Below are positions 12,374-25,312 of a stretch of 64,000 bases of DNA, one piece after another. The translations under genes and the position numbers were made by a program. The number at the start of each line of letters is the position of its first letter. The first letter of the stretch is position 1. Under the pieces are notes generated by a model. The model was not told the origin of the DNA and did no database searches. It worked only from the letters and a program-made list of their open reading frames with translations. This DNA is from Mariannaea sp. PMI_226 (taxonomy: Eukaryota > Ascomycota > Sordariomycetes > Hypocreales > Nectriaceae), in contig JANFOG010000018.1 in NCBI GenBank assembly GCA_024336345.1, positions 310,001 through 374,000 on the forward strand. Direction: 5' to 3'.

Positions 12374-15300
12374 TGAGCGAGCGTTGGGCGATAATCAAGG
12401 CAAGACTGTTCTAACACTATATCCTATTCACGAGTCACGGCCCTTCATCCAGAACACAAGATATAAGTTTTGATAAATCAAAGGCCTCGAATTCAACAAC
12501 TTGTCAGTCAGCAGCTGCGATTCAAAATAATCTTTGTGCATGTAGGAGAGTGTCTAATCAAGCATTGATCCTGGCCCCCTTTGCTTGTGACTAGTGACGG
12601 TCATTTGCGACGCTCACTAATTCTTTGCAGTTCAGAATGAAACCCCAGCCGTCTTGCTGATCATGGATTCACTTTGGTTGCGAAACGAAAAAAAAAAAAA
12701 AAAAAAAGGGGGGGGGGGGGGGGGGGGGGGGGGGGTGGATTCCTCAAGTTTACGTTATTAGTCTCTTATATATACAAGCGGCAGTCGATTTGCTATTTCA
12801 TGATACTCTTCTAACAAGATTTAATATTAGCCAGCGTGGATGGGCAGCTCGATAAGAACTACTCAAGTCATGCAACTTCATAAATATCTTCTTGGGTTTG
12901 GTTATTGACAAGCGCCTCGTGGGCCAATTCGGCAAGGGATGAACATAATTGGCGCCGAGAGTATTATAGATTCTTGTAGTCGTAGCCAATGAGGCCTCAA
13001 GACACAGGATGATAGCCATCGACACGGGCGCCATGCTGCTGCTGCTGCATGGAGGGCGATAGCCAGGGGGGACTATTGGAGTTATGACAGCGTCCTTCTT
13101 CCTATAGCGGAGGAAGAAGACCCCAGCACGGTCAGAGAAGGACGACTGGTACCGATAACAAAATCTCCGACAATAGGTGCATTATGTTTGCTTTTCGTAC
13201 TGTGGTTGTCGCCGTTGCCATCGCCGTCACACGTCGATGATGATGAAGCTAGTCTAGACTCTTAGATGCTAGAGTACGTCACAAGGGTTCCTAAAGTAAA
13301 CATACCCTTGATGCCAAATATTGAACTGTCTTTCATTTATTTTCGTTATTTGATCATATCAAGTTCTCAAAGTCAAGGCACAGTCCAACTAACCGACTGC
13401 TACACACTGGCTGGGGCCTTCCACCCTTCATTATGCGTACCAGCGGCGTAGCTGCGCCGCCCTTCAACGCCGCGCCCATCCATACCTGCAAAGTGACATT
13501 CGGGCTCTACGTTGCTATCAGCGATTGAGTCCAAGAACGTCTTGGTATTCTCGACCAAAATGAAATAGCCATTTGCGCCGGTTCCCTCTCCTGCGCTCGC
13601 TGTATTTCTACGACACCATCTCAATAACCTTTCAATGTGTTCAAGATATCCCTCTGAAGAGGGCTGTTATAGGAAGCTGGAATTTGCTGATGGTAAGAAA
13701 ATCCAGTGTCAAGGTGATTAAAGTAAACAAGGCTCAGCTAATGTCTCGGTGGAAGGCTAGGACGCATTTTCCAAGTCTTGTAGCGCCAAGAATTTCTGCA
13801 CTTTGAACAAAAATTCCCAGCATGCACTCAGATGAATCACATCTTTGCATTTTGTCAGAAATCCGTTTAGGACTTCACAGACCTTCCCTCTAGAGATTAG
13901 GCTGCCTGCTTTTGGTCAGTAACGGGACTACAGGACTACTTCATTGCATTAGGTTAGATTGAATCTCCGCTGGGTTGATGATAATAGTGAAAGCCAGTAC
14001 TACCTAACGGTAACAACCAGTAATAGCCTGAATGGCCCTGGTGTTGCTATTTCAGCCAATTCTCTACGCGAAAATCTCTACGCGAGTATGCTAGCACTTG
14101 CGCTGGCTGGGAAGAGACAGCTGATGGCGATCGGAATGCCTAGCTTGTCTATTGATATCCCTCGACATGGATCGTCACTTGATATTTTCTTTCAAGATGC
14201 TTACAAACTTGCTTGCTTCTGACATAATAGCTGTAAACACGTCTGTAACAAGATCACTAGTGAACCGATGGACAGCACAGCCACAACTATCAACTACTCC
14301 AATGCTGGGTTTTCTGCCGTGCGCAATATTGCGTCTGCTAACATGCCACTCATCTTGCCGATACTGATAGTTCAGAGGCTATCTAATGATAATAGTACGG
14401 AAGAGCCTAATCTGGGGATAGTGAGTATATGACCAAAGGATGAGTTTCTTTGAGGGCCTAACTGGTGGATTTGACTGACGAGTATAGGGTACGATGTTCG
14501 ATGTGTTGACCGTAAATTTAGCCCAATGTGAAGGTATCAATTCCTCTTGCTAGCCTGGAACTGTCCCTACGGAAATAACCCCTATTTCCTCGGCCGACTA
14601 TAGAGCCGGCTTGCTGGTCTGCTTACACGATGCATCGAATGTCAAGATCGCAACAATTCAGAAACCCCTGCGGACCCAAAACACTAACACGTTCGCTGTA
14701 TACTGACAGATTACAGTCTTGACTATTAATCAGATAACGTTTTTGGCTATTTAGCGTTTACGTTTAATATTCAAAGTTATTATTCCTCCAGTCTAGTGGC
14801 CCGTTGGTAGGCACTAGATGCTGCTATGCCCTCCCTGCTTGAAGAAATTGCTTCGCTATCTATTTCCATACACCTGATTGGCTTTAGGAGCTGACCTAAC
14901 TCTTACAGCATGGATGCTAAAATTGCCATTGCTTGCTCTCAAGGCAGAGCTGTGCAAGTAGCTCCACGCAACACGACACAGGCCCTTTTCGGCCATTCCG
15001 TATTTGCCTCGGTAAGAAACGCGCTCGCTTGAGTTGGAACCGCGTCAGTCGACTGTAGGCTGCTAATCCGAGTTATTTTCTTGGGTAGAAGTAATGTGAG
15101 AATGTACTAGAAGGGATTAATAATAATGTTGATATGTGACTCAATCTGGCCAACTGGTCTGACTCTCAATTTTGCTAACAGAAAAGATCTATGTCTAGCT
15201 GAGCTTGCTCGAACTGGTAGAGATGATATAGCGGTTGATAGATCAGAGGTAGAAATAGCTTGTTTAAGCCTCAGAAGGAGTATGTACAGTAGTGAGTGGA

Positions 15301-16658
15301 ACACAAATTGCTGGGATACTCTCGCGATACCTCACGCCACCTACCTCTGGGCGCCATGCACATAACTTCATGTCAAATCGCCACGCATTGAGACTCTTGA
15401 TTCATGACGGGTGGAGAGCGTAGGGCCAAAGTAAGAAAGCAACATAGTAAATACCGGAGACTCTCGCAAAGTCCAGACCTGAAGCCTGGGGGAATCCGAG
15501 CGCGTCCCAGGCGAATCGATGTGCGAGCTAACCGCAAATACAACACACAGCTGATAGCTCATTATGCATTTCCTTCAACAAGAGCCATCAGATTTCCAAT
15601 TCGGTCCAGTAACTTACAGATTGCCTCCTGAAAGCATTGGTGTCCAATCTCTCTCCTTTCGGATTCGCATCCAATCGAATACTTGACTCCCTATTTCAGC
15701 AGCACTATTAAAATGCCATCCTGCCATTATGGAGCCTGACACAATTGCCCCCTGTCGCACCAGTTTTCTCCTGGTTATGCAGCCTAATTTTGTGCCTGTG
15801 TACATCCTACAGTACGTGTTACCGCCTCAGAATGCTGTTCTTTATTGCTTTTGGACAGATGGAAAATGTCTCGTGAACGGACGTTGTAGGTAGCCACTTT
15901 CGCTGCTCGGGCTCCATTCTTTCGCAGGGCTTGGCCATAAAGATTCAGACAGCTGGTATGCGATGCAGGCTAGAGCATAATCCTTGTCCACGGCAGTGCT
16001 AGTTCCGGAAATAGCGCTGCCTGTGCCATGCAGCACAGCCAGTTTGCGCTGGCGATGGAGACATTTGCAGGGTCTTCAACTAACGGGTGAACGCCGCTGA
16101 GTCAGACCAGGGATCATCATGCCTGCGAACTGACCTGATTTGTTGTCGTACTCAACCATTAGAAACTTGTGGTTGTTATTTTGCTTTGACTGAGTCTCTG
16201 AACTGTGCATTCGGCTTCCTGTCGTGTCGGTCTCAGTGGTCGGGTCAATTGTCAACGATGAGAGCGAGAGTGAAGTCTTTGCGCTGATCTAGTCCCAATT
16301 AACCCAAGTGTCGCAGCGCTTGTGTTGTGATAGTTCAGCAAATGGGAAACTACATAGTAACGAGGAATCGCTGGGGAACGTATGTCTGTTAAATGAAACA
16401 GCTCTACGGAGTACTTACTTCGTTGAGACCTTGCTGAACTCAGCTCAGGCGCGCTGCGCTTACTTGGTTGCTGACCTGCAATCTAATATTATCCCCACCA
16501 ACGTGATACTTTCCCATCAGCCACAACCCCTTCCCACATCCTTGTCTACTATGTATGAGCTCGTTCATTCACATATCATCTTTCCAACTCTGATTTCTGG
16601 AGCTACTGATCTGCGAAACTCTCCCTCCTGATCTGCTCCGCAACCCGGAAGCAACGAC
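12374..16658. other. Gene-poor 4.3-kb stretch
   Basis: No gene can be supported. Around 13400-13624 on the minus strand is a 74-codon open stretch with coding-like composition (it contains GANGYFILVENTKTFLDS), which could be a gene relic, but no start, splice frame or family was found. A direct repeat TCTCTACGCGA lies near 14057-14083. The rest is AT-rich with dense stops, as in decayed fungal intergenic DNA. Confidence 0.45.
12688..12735 (+). repeat. A20-G28 homopurine tract
   Basis: Twenty consecutive A (12688-12707) are followed directly by 28 consecutive G (12708-12735). This is a 48-base pure purine run, about 300 bases downstream of the methyltransferase relic. Long G runs are hard to sequence, so the exact length is unreliable. 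Confidence 0.9.
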
Positions 16659-18608
16659 ATGGCGTCCTCTCCATCTGGTCATGGTCCAAATCGGCACCAA
16701 TGGTGGCAGCTTCTGGTGCTTCTCTCTTTTTATGTCGTGCTCTCTATTCAGCAAAAAGATCCTATCGATGACTTTTGTCGAAGATGGGGCCACCAGGCTG
16801 CGGTGGTCGACGACAAGCTCTATATCGATGGAGGATTGGCCACCTACGCCGGGGACAGTAGCCACAAAAACATTACCAGTACGTCGAGGAGTAGCTATCC
16901 AATCCTGATGACTATTTCGAACAGACCTATGTAAGAAAGCATATTCGTTCAGCTAACATGGTTCGATGCTAGATTCCTACTTGATTTACCACGATCTCTC
17001 GACAGTGGCATCGTCGGGCATGCCACAACCGTACGCTAATCTGAGCAAGAATTCGAGCATTCCTTCACTAAACGGCGGCGTCTTATGGCCTGATACGGTG
17101 AACAAACGCATTTACCTCTTCGGGGGTGAATTCTACCAGGAGACACCATCAGACTTCAAGCTTTATTCCTACGATATACTCAACGATCAATGGGATTCGT
17201 ACCCAACCAAATCGAAAGTTATTACACGGTTAAGCTACGGTGCAGGCTTATCTATATCCAGTCGAGGGGAGGGATATTATTATGGAGGATGGGTCAACAA
17301 CAACACAGAGCCTGGATGGACTGGCAACGCAGTAACCACGTCGAATATGCTTGTTTACGACATGGACTCGAACACATGGTCAAATAATACCGGACCAGAC
17401 AATGTTGGCCGAGCAGAAGGCGTAATGTTGTACCTCCCCGCTGGTGATGGTGGCATGATTATCTACTTTGGTGGAATCCGGGGGACTGGCAACGGACACT
17501 GGGTAGGTCAGCCGATGGAAGAAATCATCATCTATGACATCCTGAGCGGGAAGAGTTACACGCAAAACGCAACCGGAAATGTGCCAGAGATGCGTCGTCG
17601 GTTCTGCGCAGGAGTTAGCTGGCCAGATGACCAATCGTCCTATAACATGTAGGTCATCTTTCAAGTACTTCACAGATTATTTGCTAACAGGCATATAGCT
17701 ATCTCTATGGTGGCCTTGGACAAGCCGTTGGCAGTACTGGCTTTGACGATGCCTATGTTCTTTCGATTCCAAGCTTCACATGGACTCGGTTTTACCCTAC
17801 AGATACCAACAAGACTGGCCCATACGGGCATCACAGTTTATCTTGCAATGTTGTCAACGAAGCTCAGATGTTGATTCATGGAGGTTTCTTCCCGCTAACG
17901 AATGACTGCGATTCCTCTGATCAATGGGGTCTCCATAACATGGATCTCGGCGAACAGAATCCCGATGACTCTCCCTGGGCTTTGTGGCAGCCCAACAAGA
18001 CAAGCTACGCTGTTCCGACTCCCATTCTTTCTGTTGTCGGTGGCAAGTCCACAGGCGGTGCTACCAAGATGGAGCCAAAAGGCGGCTGGGATTTTGCTGA
18101 TCTTGGAGTTCTTATGACTCGAAAGGCTGAAGCCGCCACAAGGACAGCGACCCGGGACGTGCCAGGGGCAACATCAACTTCGGAAAGTTCGGCAACCAGC
18201 GATCATGGTGATGATGATGGAAGCAGCAGCAAACTAGGGACCGGCGCTATTGTGGGAATCGCCATTGGATCCGTAGTTGTAGTCGCTTTACTACTTGTCG
18301 GAGTATGGTTCCTCATCTGTCGCCGACGATCCAACGTCGGGTCCAAAAAGCCATATGATCAGTGTCCACCAAATGAGGACAGTATCCCACCACCAACGGC
18401 CTCTCCCTTCCAGACACCGACAAGCGCCACTCCCTACCAGACACCACCACCGCCCTTTTCGGACACGGAACCCGCTGAGCTACATGCCGTGGCCAAGGAG
18501 GCAACAGATAAGGACAAAACCCCAGGGCCACGATATGATGCACACGGCCATTTAATGGTTCCCCAAGATTCCCCAATGGCTCAGGTTTCCCCGGTGGAAC
18601 TGGGTTAG
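16659..18608 (+). CDS. Kelch-repeat single-pass membrane protein
   Basis: Main exons 16659-16878, 16973-17648 and 17699-18608 give about 601 residues. The N terminus has a hydrophobic signal segment (LLVLLSFYVVLSI). Kelch-type blades follow through ~430, seen as VVDDKLYIDGG, KRIYLFGGEF, GEGYYYGGW, MIIYFGGIRG, YLYGGLGQA and MLIHGGFF. A Ser/Thr/Asp-rich stalk leads to one transmembrane helix (GAIVGIAIGSVVVVALLLVGVWFLIC) and an RRR stop-transfer. The cytosolic tail is Pro/Thr-rich with repeated PFQTP/PYQTP motifs. This is the architecture of fungal wall-associated kelch proteins: an external beta-propeller and a short intracellular tail. Intron 1 may really be two introns around a 6-base micro-exon (16925-16930); both versions keep frame. 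The ligand is unknown. The gene is convergent with the regulator downstream. Confidence 0.88.
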
Positions 18609-19563
18609 TTATGTCACGTTTGCGTTCTTGGTCCCGAACTCCGACGCCGCACGAACTTGGAACATAGGCAAATCGAAGCTCTGTAAGTGTAGATTGAAAG
18701 GGCTCTGGCGATTGGAATTATTATCCTGGACATAATAAGGTTTATTCTGCAGCGGTAGTTGGTTATTGATAAGTTCGATTGTTTAATATTTCTCTATTGA
18801 TAGTGTAGATTCTTGTTGAATAGGCAATTAAACATGTATTTACATAAGGCATTGCGCTCAAGGCTGCTTTCAATCATCCTCTTGATCCGGCGCCGTGATT
18901 AGGACTGGTATCAACAGAACCACTTAGCATTGTTGAGTCGTCGCCTGTTGCATTATATCGATCCCTCCATTTAGTACTACCCAGACAGACACCGCAGGTG
19001 AAGTTAAGATATCTGAGAAGAAAAATACTTCCCGTTTCCGGCCTTTCGTTGGGGTTAATTACACTGTATGGTGCTTCATTAGGTATTAAAAATGATCGTC
19101 GCAGCTCCTGCCCGCACTGAGTCTCACTGAATTGAATACTGTACAGAGACTGGTGCAAGATGATTGCTTGGTTCTGCCAAAGAGCTTTCGGTTATAGAAT
19201 GGGTATCAGGGTCAAATAAACTTGCGGTCCTCCTCCCACGCAAGCAAGATGTCAACACTCATAAATACTATCCGTGGCACAACGATATCGAATACATATA
19301 ACAGTCAGTACATAACCTGAAATCTTGATTTTTCTAGTGGCAAACCTTCGAATTAATTATGAAAGAAGCGCAGAAGCTCAACGGTAGCTCTCTTGGATAC
19401 TGCTAGTTCTGACCCTATCGAGAAATCTCACCACAGTTTCAACGAGCGGCAATGCGAGTGTCACGGACTGATTTTATATTATTGTCTCGAGGACGTCTTC
19501 CATATTCCTGCAGTAATTGTGCCAATGCTTAGAAGGACACGTCCATCGTATATACGTTAATCA
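18609..19563. other. Convergent 3' intergenic region; no gene seen
   Basis: This lies between the 3' ends of the kelch gene (+) and the Zn2Cys6 regulator (-). It is AT-rich with no supported open frame. Confidence 0.5.
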
Positions 19564-21990
19564 TCACATCAATCCTTTCCCCCAGCCCCAGTTATTCAAA
19601 GGGTCATCGGGCAAAAGGTTAAACATTACTGTGAATGTCAGTCATCATTGGGGTTCATTTTCAAATAAAATGATGGATGTGGTCGGGCCTCACCTTGGCC
19701 AAAGGCACCGAATGCCTCATCCAATTGCAAATCTAAGGGCTGAGTCCCAGACCCGTCCGCGCTCATGAGGTTATTAAAGACCAAATACGGCTCTACACAT
19801 CTTTCCCCATATTGCCCGACATCCGTGTCTTGATGTCGGGGCGCATTGGTCACGTCAGAATTTGAGTTTGGTGAAATCGGCATAATATTCTCGTCGTAAT
19901 GGTTTCTGTTGAGTCCTCGAACTGGTACGTGACTGTGCTGCTCCTCGGACAACATGCCAAGCTGCTGGTTTTCTCTTGTATGTGCGTTTGCTGTTGGTGA
20001 CATCGTTGATGTCAATGTTTGATCTGCGATACGCTCTTCTTGAAAAGCCAAGTCTACTTCACGATGCAGGCTTAGTTTCAACAGATCGGTGAGAAGTCTT
20101 TCAGTGTGTCTTGCAATCTGACTGTGTGGGCTGAGTGCTTTTGACGCCTGGATAATGCGAAACACCCCTGACTTTGCTTCTTGTGCTGCACTACTGAGGG
20201 GCTGACTTGTTGGGGGGATGCAGAGAATGACGCCCGCCGTGAAGAGATGAATAAAGATGAACGCCATACAGAACTCATGCTTGAATTGCATGACAGGGGT
20301 CCGAGATATACGCAGTGCTGCCTTGATACAGACATCGTACGACTTTGAAACTGACTCCATTGTGTGCTTCGAGACACCCTGGCGGTACTCTGACGATAAT
20401 TTATACTCTAGCAACGGTCGATGCACGAGTATTATGGCAGCATCATATGTTATTTGTAACATGCATGCCTGTAGCTTGAGACGCTGCAGATCGTAATGTT
20501 GTTCTTCAAAGTTTTCAAAGAGCTCTGCCGCAGGAGTGTGTGAGCAGCTATCTGTCATATCTTGGCTGTTGAGCAGAGGCGGAAGTGTCATATGCCACTC
20601 CGCCAATCGCTCATCCATGCGCTGTACAACATTTATCAAGGATTGCAGCTCCTCCACTGTAATGGGGTTACGCAGGCGTAATGAACCAAAGGCTGACAGC
20701 GTTTCCTTGATAATTTTGTAGAGCCTATATTTGAGCCAATGGAATGTTTGTCCGGTTACAACTCCCGCAGCTCTGTCTTCCATTTGTGGCTCACTGGAGA
20801 TATCAATCACGGTGTCGTCCAGCTCTGTAAGTGGTAACAAATCTGAAAAAGCGGGATCTAGTGACGCCGGTCTCCCATAAATCTGCGAAGCAAATGTATC
20901 GGCCACGGTGAGATGATTCCAGCATCGGCGGCGCACCTGTGTGGCCACCAAGTCATCGGTTTCTGACGCGCAGTGCAGAGCCAAGGCATAAGAAGCCCTA
21001 ATTGATAGTCCAATGGTTGCCCAGGCTGAGTTTGGCGAGCCATGGTATATATAAAATGCCCCTAGAAGCACGCATACTTGCACTGTTTCTATACAGCTAT
21101 CATCCAGTAGGTCCATGACATGGCACCGCACCTCTGCAATGATTTGCTCAAGCAGCTGTCGAGGATCTGAAGAGATCGAGGCAAGTACTTGTTGGCCATG
21201 ACTTGAAGTGTCTTGTATTGCACATTTAAGTCCTATCGCAGCTACTGTTAGGGTAACGAGCACCTTGCTCATATCCTCTCGGTACCATGTTGGAGCCGAA
21301 AGAACTTGTCTGGCCTGACTGACAAAGGATGGCTTATGGAATATCCAGATGAACCAATGCATCTTGTCGAAGTACAGTTCAATCAACGTCTCCACCACTG
21401 CTGCAGCGGGCATGACCATTGACTTTAGGGTCCATGTCGATCCATTGGGGGAGGTGGGTGAGGGGTCACCAGGGATCGTGGAAGTGTCAGTAGGGGCATG
21501 CGTCCCAAGATTATTGTAAACATTTGTGGCCAGAGAAATGGTAGATCTGTTAGCACCAAACTGCTGGGTCTCAGTAGAAGAGGGGCGCCGGCCGCCTGCT
21601 GCCGCTGGAGTGGTCTGATTTAGGGGAAGCTGGATGGTGCGTGGCATCTCCAAGTTCCTGGGACTCGATGACGAGATCCGGGAGCGCCTCCGGGGCCAGG
21701 ACTCGCCGCTGGGCGTGTTATTGGCCTTCCTCCTCCTTGGCGTCGATGCCAGAGTCGACCGGGGCTGGCACTCCATGCCGGAGCGAACGCACATCGTGCA
21801 TGGCTTCGCAGTATCACACTGGTTGGCCAATGGTTAGTCCCGTTGTACTCGGAACGATAGGGTGAGACTACTTTTCGTACGTGCCCACCTTTAGTTTCTG
21901 TCGGCGGCAACGGGCGCAGGCTTCGGAGACTCGGCCCAGGGACGGCTCGGAGGCCGGAGTGACAAGATCATCTTGCATAACACTGTGCAT
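19564..21990 (-). CDS. Zn2Cys6 transcription factor with fungal_trans domain
   Basis: Three exons read right to left: 21889-21990, 19694-21818 and 19564-19628, about 763 residues. ATGs at 21990 and 21978 are in frame; the second gives 759. Exon 1 encodes the first half of the zinc cluster (ACARCRRQKLK). Exon 2 completes it (CDTAKPCTMCVRSGMEC) in the pattern C-x2-C-x6-C-x5-C-x2-C-x6-C. A fungal-specific regulatory domain (PF04082 type) begins near 170 with LIELYFDKMHWFIWIFHKPSF. The last exon is easily missed: reading through its intron gives a false tail, while splicing yields LPDDPLNNWGWGKG, a Trp-rich end common in such regulators. The gene is divergent from the next regulator over a 544-base promoter with two copies of TCCGGTGGA. 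It is a candidate regulator of the adjacent ligase/transporter pair. Target genes are inferred, not shown. Confidence 0.9.
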
Positions 21991-22088
21991 CCTCGCAACT
22001 CGTAGCCTTTGGTAAACGCACACAAAACATCAAACAGCTGGGGCGGAAGCAAAAATTATGCGGTGGAAGAGGAGAGGGTGGAACAAGA

Positions 22089-22097
22089 TCCACCGGA
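22089..22097 (-). promoter_or_regulatory. Candidate operator, copy 1
   Basis: TCCACCGGA with flanks GA and TG. Read on the minus strand it is ATCC-GGT-GGAT, with matching outer A/T bases. It lies about 100 bases upstream of the minus-strand regulator start. Confidence 0.5.
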
Positions 22098-22249
22098 TGT
22101 GAAGTCGGTGCATTGCTCCTTGTTATAGCTCCTGACCCTGGTCCGAGAGTCTCCCCGCTTTGTCCCCCTTCTCCTCAATCCCCGCACGCGCTTGAGGCTA
22201 GCTTCGGATTTGATCGTCCTCTCTTCCCTGCAACCCCCTCTTTGTAAGT

Positions 22250-22258
22250 TCCGGTGGA
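22250..22258 (+). promoter_or_regulatory. Candidate operator, copy 2
   Basis: TCCGGTGGA inside TTCCGGTGGAAGT. The same 13 bases recur at 27308-27320 in the other divergent promoter. Confidence 0.5.
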
Positions 22259-22534
22259 AGTTTTCGGCGAAGTTGCTCCGGAAGCTGTTTGCCTCAGTTT
22301 CTTGGCGGGCATCTATACTGTATCTAGCATACTGGCCGTCTGCTAAATGTGGTGCCCTCAGGAATGTCTGTAGGAAATTTGATATTACAATCCATTCAAC
22401 TGTAAACTGCACACAATAGCTTTACGTCCGTCTCACTACCAGATTGCAGGCATCCGAAGCAGGGTTCTTTCCATCTCCCAACCTTGCGTACATACTGATA
22501 CTCCATTCAGCCTGTACCTGCATAAACTTGAGCT

Positions 22535-24939
22535 TTGACAGTATCAAATCTTCCCACGAAGGCCCTCATGGATGCTGGCAGAGATCTGAAGCGCCCAATC
22601 AGACCCAGGTCTAAAATGGCCTGTCGTGTTTGCAGACGGAGGAAAGTCAGATGTGATGTTCATCCACATGGACCACCTTGCACAAACTGTCGATTGGATG
22701 GCATTGACTGCACTCTTTGTGAGAAGAGGTACTTAGGACCTGACTGAAGTTGAGAAGCAAAACAGTTCTGACAAGTGAGACTAGGAAATACCCTAAACGA
22801 GATGTGCATCGAGCAACTACAGAGGGAAACCAAGGGGACTCAAGTTCAAATTCTACGGAGAGCCTCAAGGGACCTTTTGTCGAGCTGCCGCATCAAGCAC
22901 ATGACGCTGTAAACTACGCCCTCTCCAATGAGCTTGCCGTCAACCGCGTAGAAGAAGGAAGTGCTGGCGGTGAGCTCGAAAGCTCTATTATTCAAACAGA
23001 AGGTCGGTGCATAGAATTCTGATATCTATATGGGATTTTTCGATCGCAAGCAGCTGACCCTTCCATGACTTCGGGTTAGAAGACTCACTTATGATTGCTA
23101 GCCAGCTGCCACATGCCATATCAACACCACCATTTGAGACCTGTAGCGTGCAAAGCTCATCTCCAAGGACCTCGAGAGTATCGGTGGTAGAGGATTTGCC
23201 ATCTTTTATCAATTTCAACAATCGAAATGGTTCAGATGAAGACTTGAGCCGTCTGGCTGCTAAAGGATGCTTCACTTTCCCTACAAAAGCCGTTCTTGAT
23301 GAGCTAATAAAGTGCTATTTTGACTTCATTCACCCACAACTGCCAATACTGGATGAAGAAGAATTTTGGGAAAAGTACTTGGCTGAAGATCAAGCATATC
23401 CTCAGCCTCGCCCTGCTGACGGCCGTGGTATCAGTCTGCTCCTCTTCCAAGCCGTTCTTTTTGCAGCTACTACATGTGTATCCTCAACCATTTTGCGCAA
23501 GTCTGGACATAATTCACGCAGAGTGGCCCGGCGAGCGAGTTTCGCCAAAGTCCATGCATTATATATGTGCGGCGCCGAGCAGGACCAGATGGTTGTGTTG
23601 CACTCGTTGTTGATCATGTCATACTGGCGAGATAACTCAAATACATTTGAGGACGCCTGGCATTGGTCTGGCCTCGCTGTCAAGCTAGCCTGTTCCCTTG
23701 GCCTCCAGAATAGTCCAAGCACTGCATTAACTGAGAGACAAAAGGCACTCTGGAAGAGGTCATGGTGGACCTGCGTGTTACGAGACCGACTTGTGGCTTT
23801 GTCGGAGCAGCATCCTCCCAGAGTTCGACTCGATGGATACCATGTACCTATGTTGACTCTGGCGGATTTCAACGTCGGCCTTCGATTGAACAAGAGTGAA
23901 TTATCTCCAGGAGAAGAACTTGGGAAGAGAACGGCACTCTCTTTATTTTCCATACAGTTGATCCGGCTGGTATCGTTTCTGGGTAACGATCGATCATGGG
24001 CCAATGATGCCGAAGGCTCCTCACCCACTCCTGAAGAAACCTGGACTCGCACACAGCACGTCCCCAGCCAGGCTTTTCTTCCATCCGGATTTTCTGATTT
24101 GGACTGCTGGAGGGTGAATCTCCCTGAAGTCCTCCAGCAACCGTCTGATTCTACCGGGGATGATACTGTCCTTCCTTGCATATTAGTGCACCGCAATTGC
24201 CTCCACATCTATTATCAGTAAGTTCATTTGATAAAGTATGTTCTGCAGGCTATGTGCTGACCCTTTTATCAGCAAACTGATTCTCTTTGCTTGCACTAGA
24301 CGAATTCTGAGTGCCACATGCCCAACTGAGCTGAAATTTGATTCAGACCTTATTCACAAATCTTCATTTATGCTTGCAAGGCTATATGATGATCTTATCG
24401 ATCGTGATCTTGTGCATTGCCTCCCCAACGATTGTTCAGGCTCTTCTAATTCAGCAAAGCGCTCTTTGAGAGAGCGATCAGCAATAAACGAACACTCATG
24501 GAACGACAATATTTACCTTACTAAAGTGTATGCATCGATTATGGCAGGAGCTGCATTTGCACCCGAAGCCAGGTCAGCGATGGCTACTTCGAGACACGCA
24601 CTATCTGACCCTAGCGGAACTGAAATGCTAGTTGATTATAATGCTTCTCCATGTCCAAATGAAGATTCAGAGAGAATGGTTACCGAAGAGCCTAATCAAG
24701 CGGTGAAGGACAAGGTCTTGAAAGATTTAACGCTTGACGGCGTAGCCGAATATCTGTCAGATGGGTCGTGGATGCTCGACGATGGAGACAGCTCCGGTGC
24801 TGTCTCTTCTAGTTTCCCTGATCTCTCAGCGGATGGATCCAGCGTAATAACATCTGACCTTGGCTTGCTTGCACCCTCGACATTAGTAGATTTTGATGCT
24901 CTTCTTTCTATAGAGGCGGCAGAGGGTATGAAATGCTAG
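22535..24939 (+). CDS. Zn2Cys6 transcription factor, CTF1/FarA-like zinc cluster
   Basis: Four exons: 22535-22728, 22785-23002, 23080-24217 and 24273-24939, about 738 residues. The zinc cluster at ~29-58 reads CRVCRRRKVRC, DVHPHGPP and CTNCRLDGIDC, spaced C-x2-C-x6-C-x8-C-x2-C-x6-C. The RKVRCDV and PCTNCRLD signatures resemble the cutinase/fatty-acid regulator group (CTF1, FarA), though this is judged by eye only. A fungal_trans domain starts near 165 (LIKCYFDFIHPQLPILDEEEFW) and includes SWWTCVLRDRLVAL. The acidic C-terminal half may activate transcription. Intron 1 has two in-frame acceptors (22775 or 22784). I prefer 22784, which gives CEKRKYPKRD, a normal basic linker after the cluster. 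The start could also be the ATG at 22568. The gene is divergent from the other regulator and next to the CoA ligase, which fits control of acyl or aryl acid catabolism. Confidence 0.88.
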
Positions 24940-25312
24940 TACATTGGTGTCATTCGACAGAAATATAGACGCATACTAGAAGTATAGGCACGTATTTCGT
25001 GTGCATATCATGTACCTTCCACTACTTACAATAATTGAGGCCAATAATGTAATAAAGATGTCCCTGAACTTCAGGATCTTTGATTGCTTTGTCTTGTTGC
25101 CTTTTTTAATTACGTGCTAGATCGTACTAAATACGGGAACAAAATATTTGCCAAATAGTTACGTATTGAATGAGAATGTCTTGCTCAAAAATTACAGCTA
25201 TCACGCCAATTATAACGGAGAAGATGTAGAAGTGAAGATAAAATGCTCTCTATTGAGTAAAACTAATGTCTATTCCGATAATCTATCCCATGCAGCATAG
25301 CACCATGTCTAC
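24940..25312. other. Convergent 3' intergenic region
   Basis: AT-rich sequence between the ends of the CTF1-like regulator (+) and the CoA ligase (-). No gene is seen. Confidence 0.5.

Larger units (their letters stand above)
21991..22534. promoter_or_regulatory. Divergent promoter between two Zn2Cys6 regulators
   Basis: This 544-base region drives both regulator genes. It holds two exact copies of the 9-bp element, TCCACCGGA at 22089-22097 and TCCGGTGGA at 22250-22258. A near match, GCGGTGGAA, lies at 22060-22068. The same element occurs three times in the ligase/transporter promoter about 5 kb away, which suggests autoregulation or cross-regulation. Pyrimidine-rich runs are also present (22155-22245). 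Confidence 0.6.

Noticed and set aside
18591..18598. CCGGTGGA similar to the shared promoter element
   Set aside because: It lies inside the kelch coding exon and lacks the leading T, so it was not counted.
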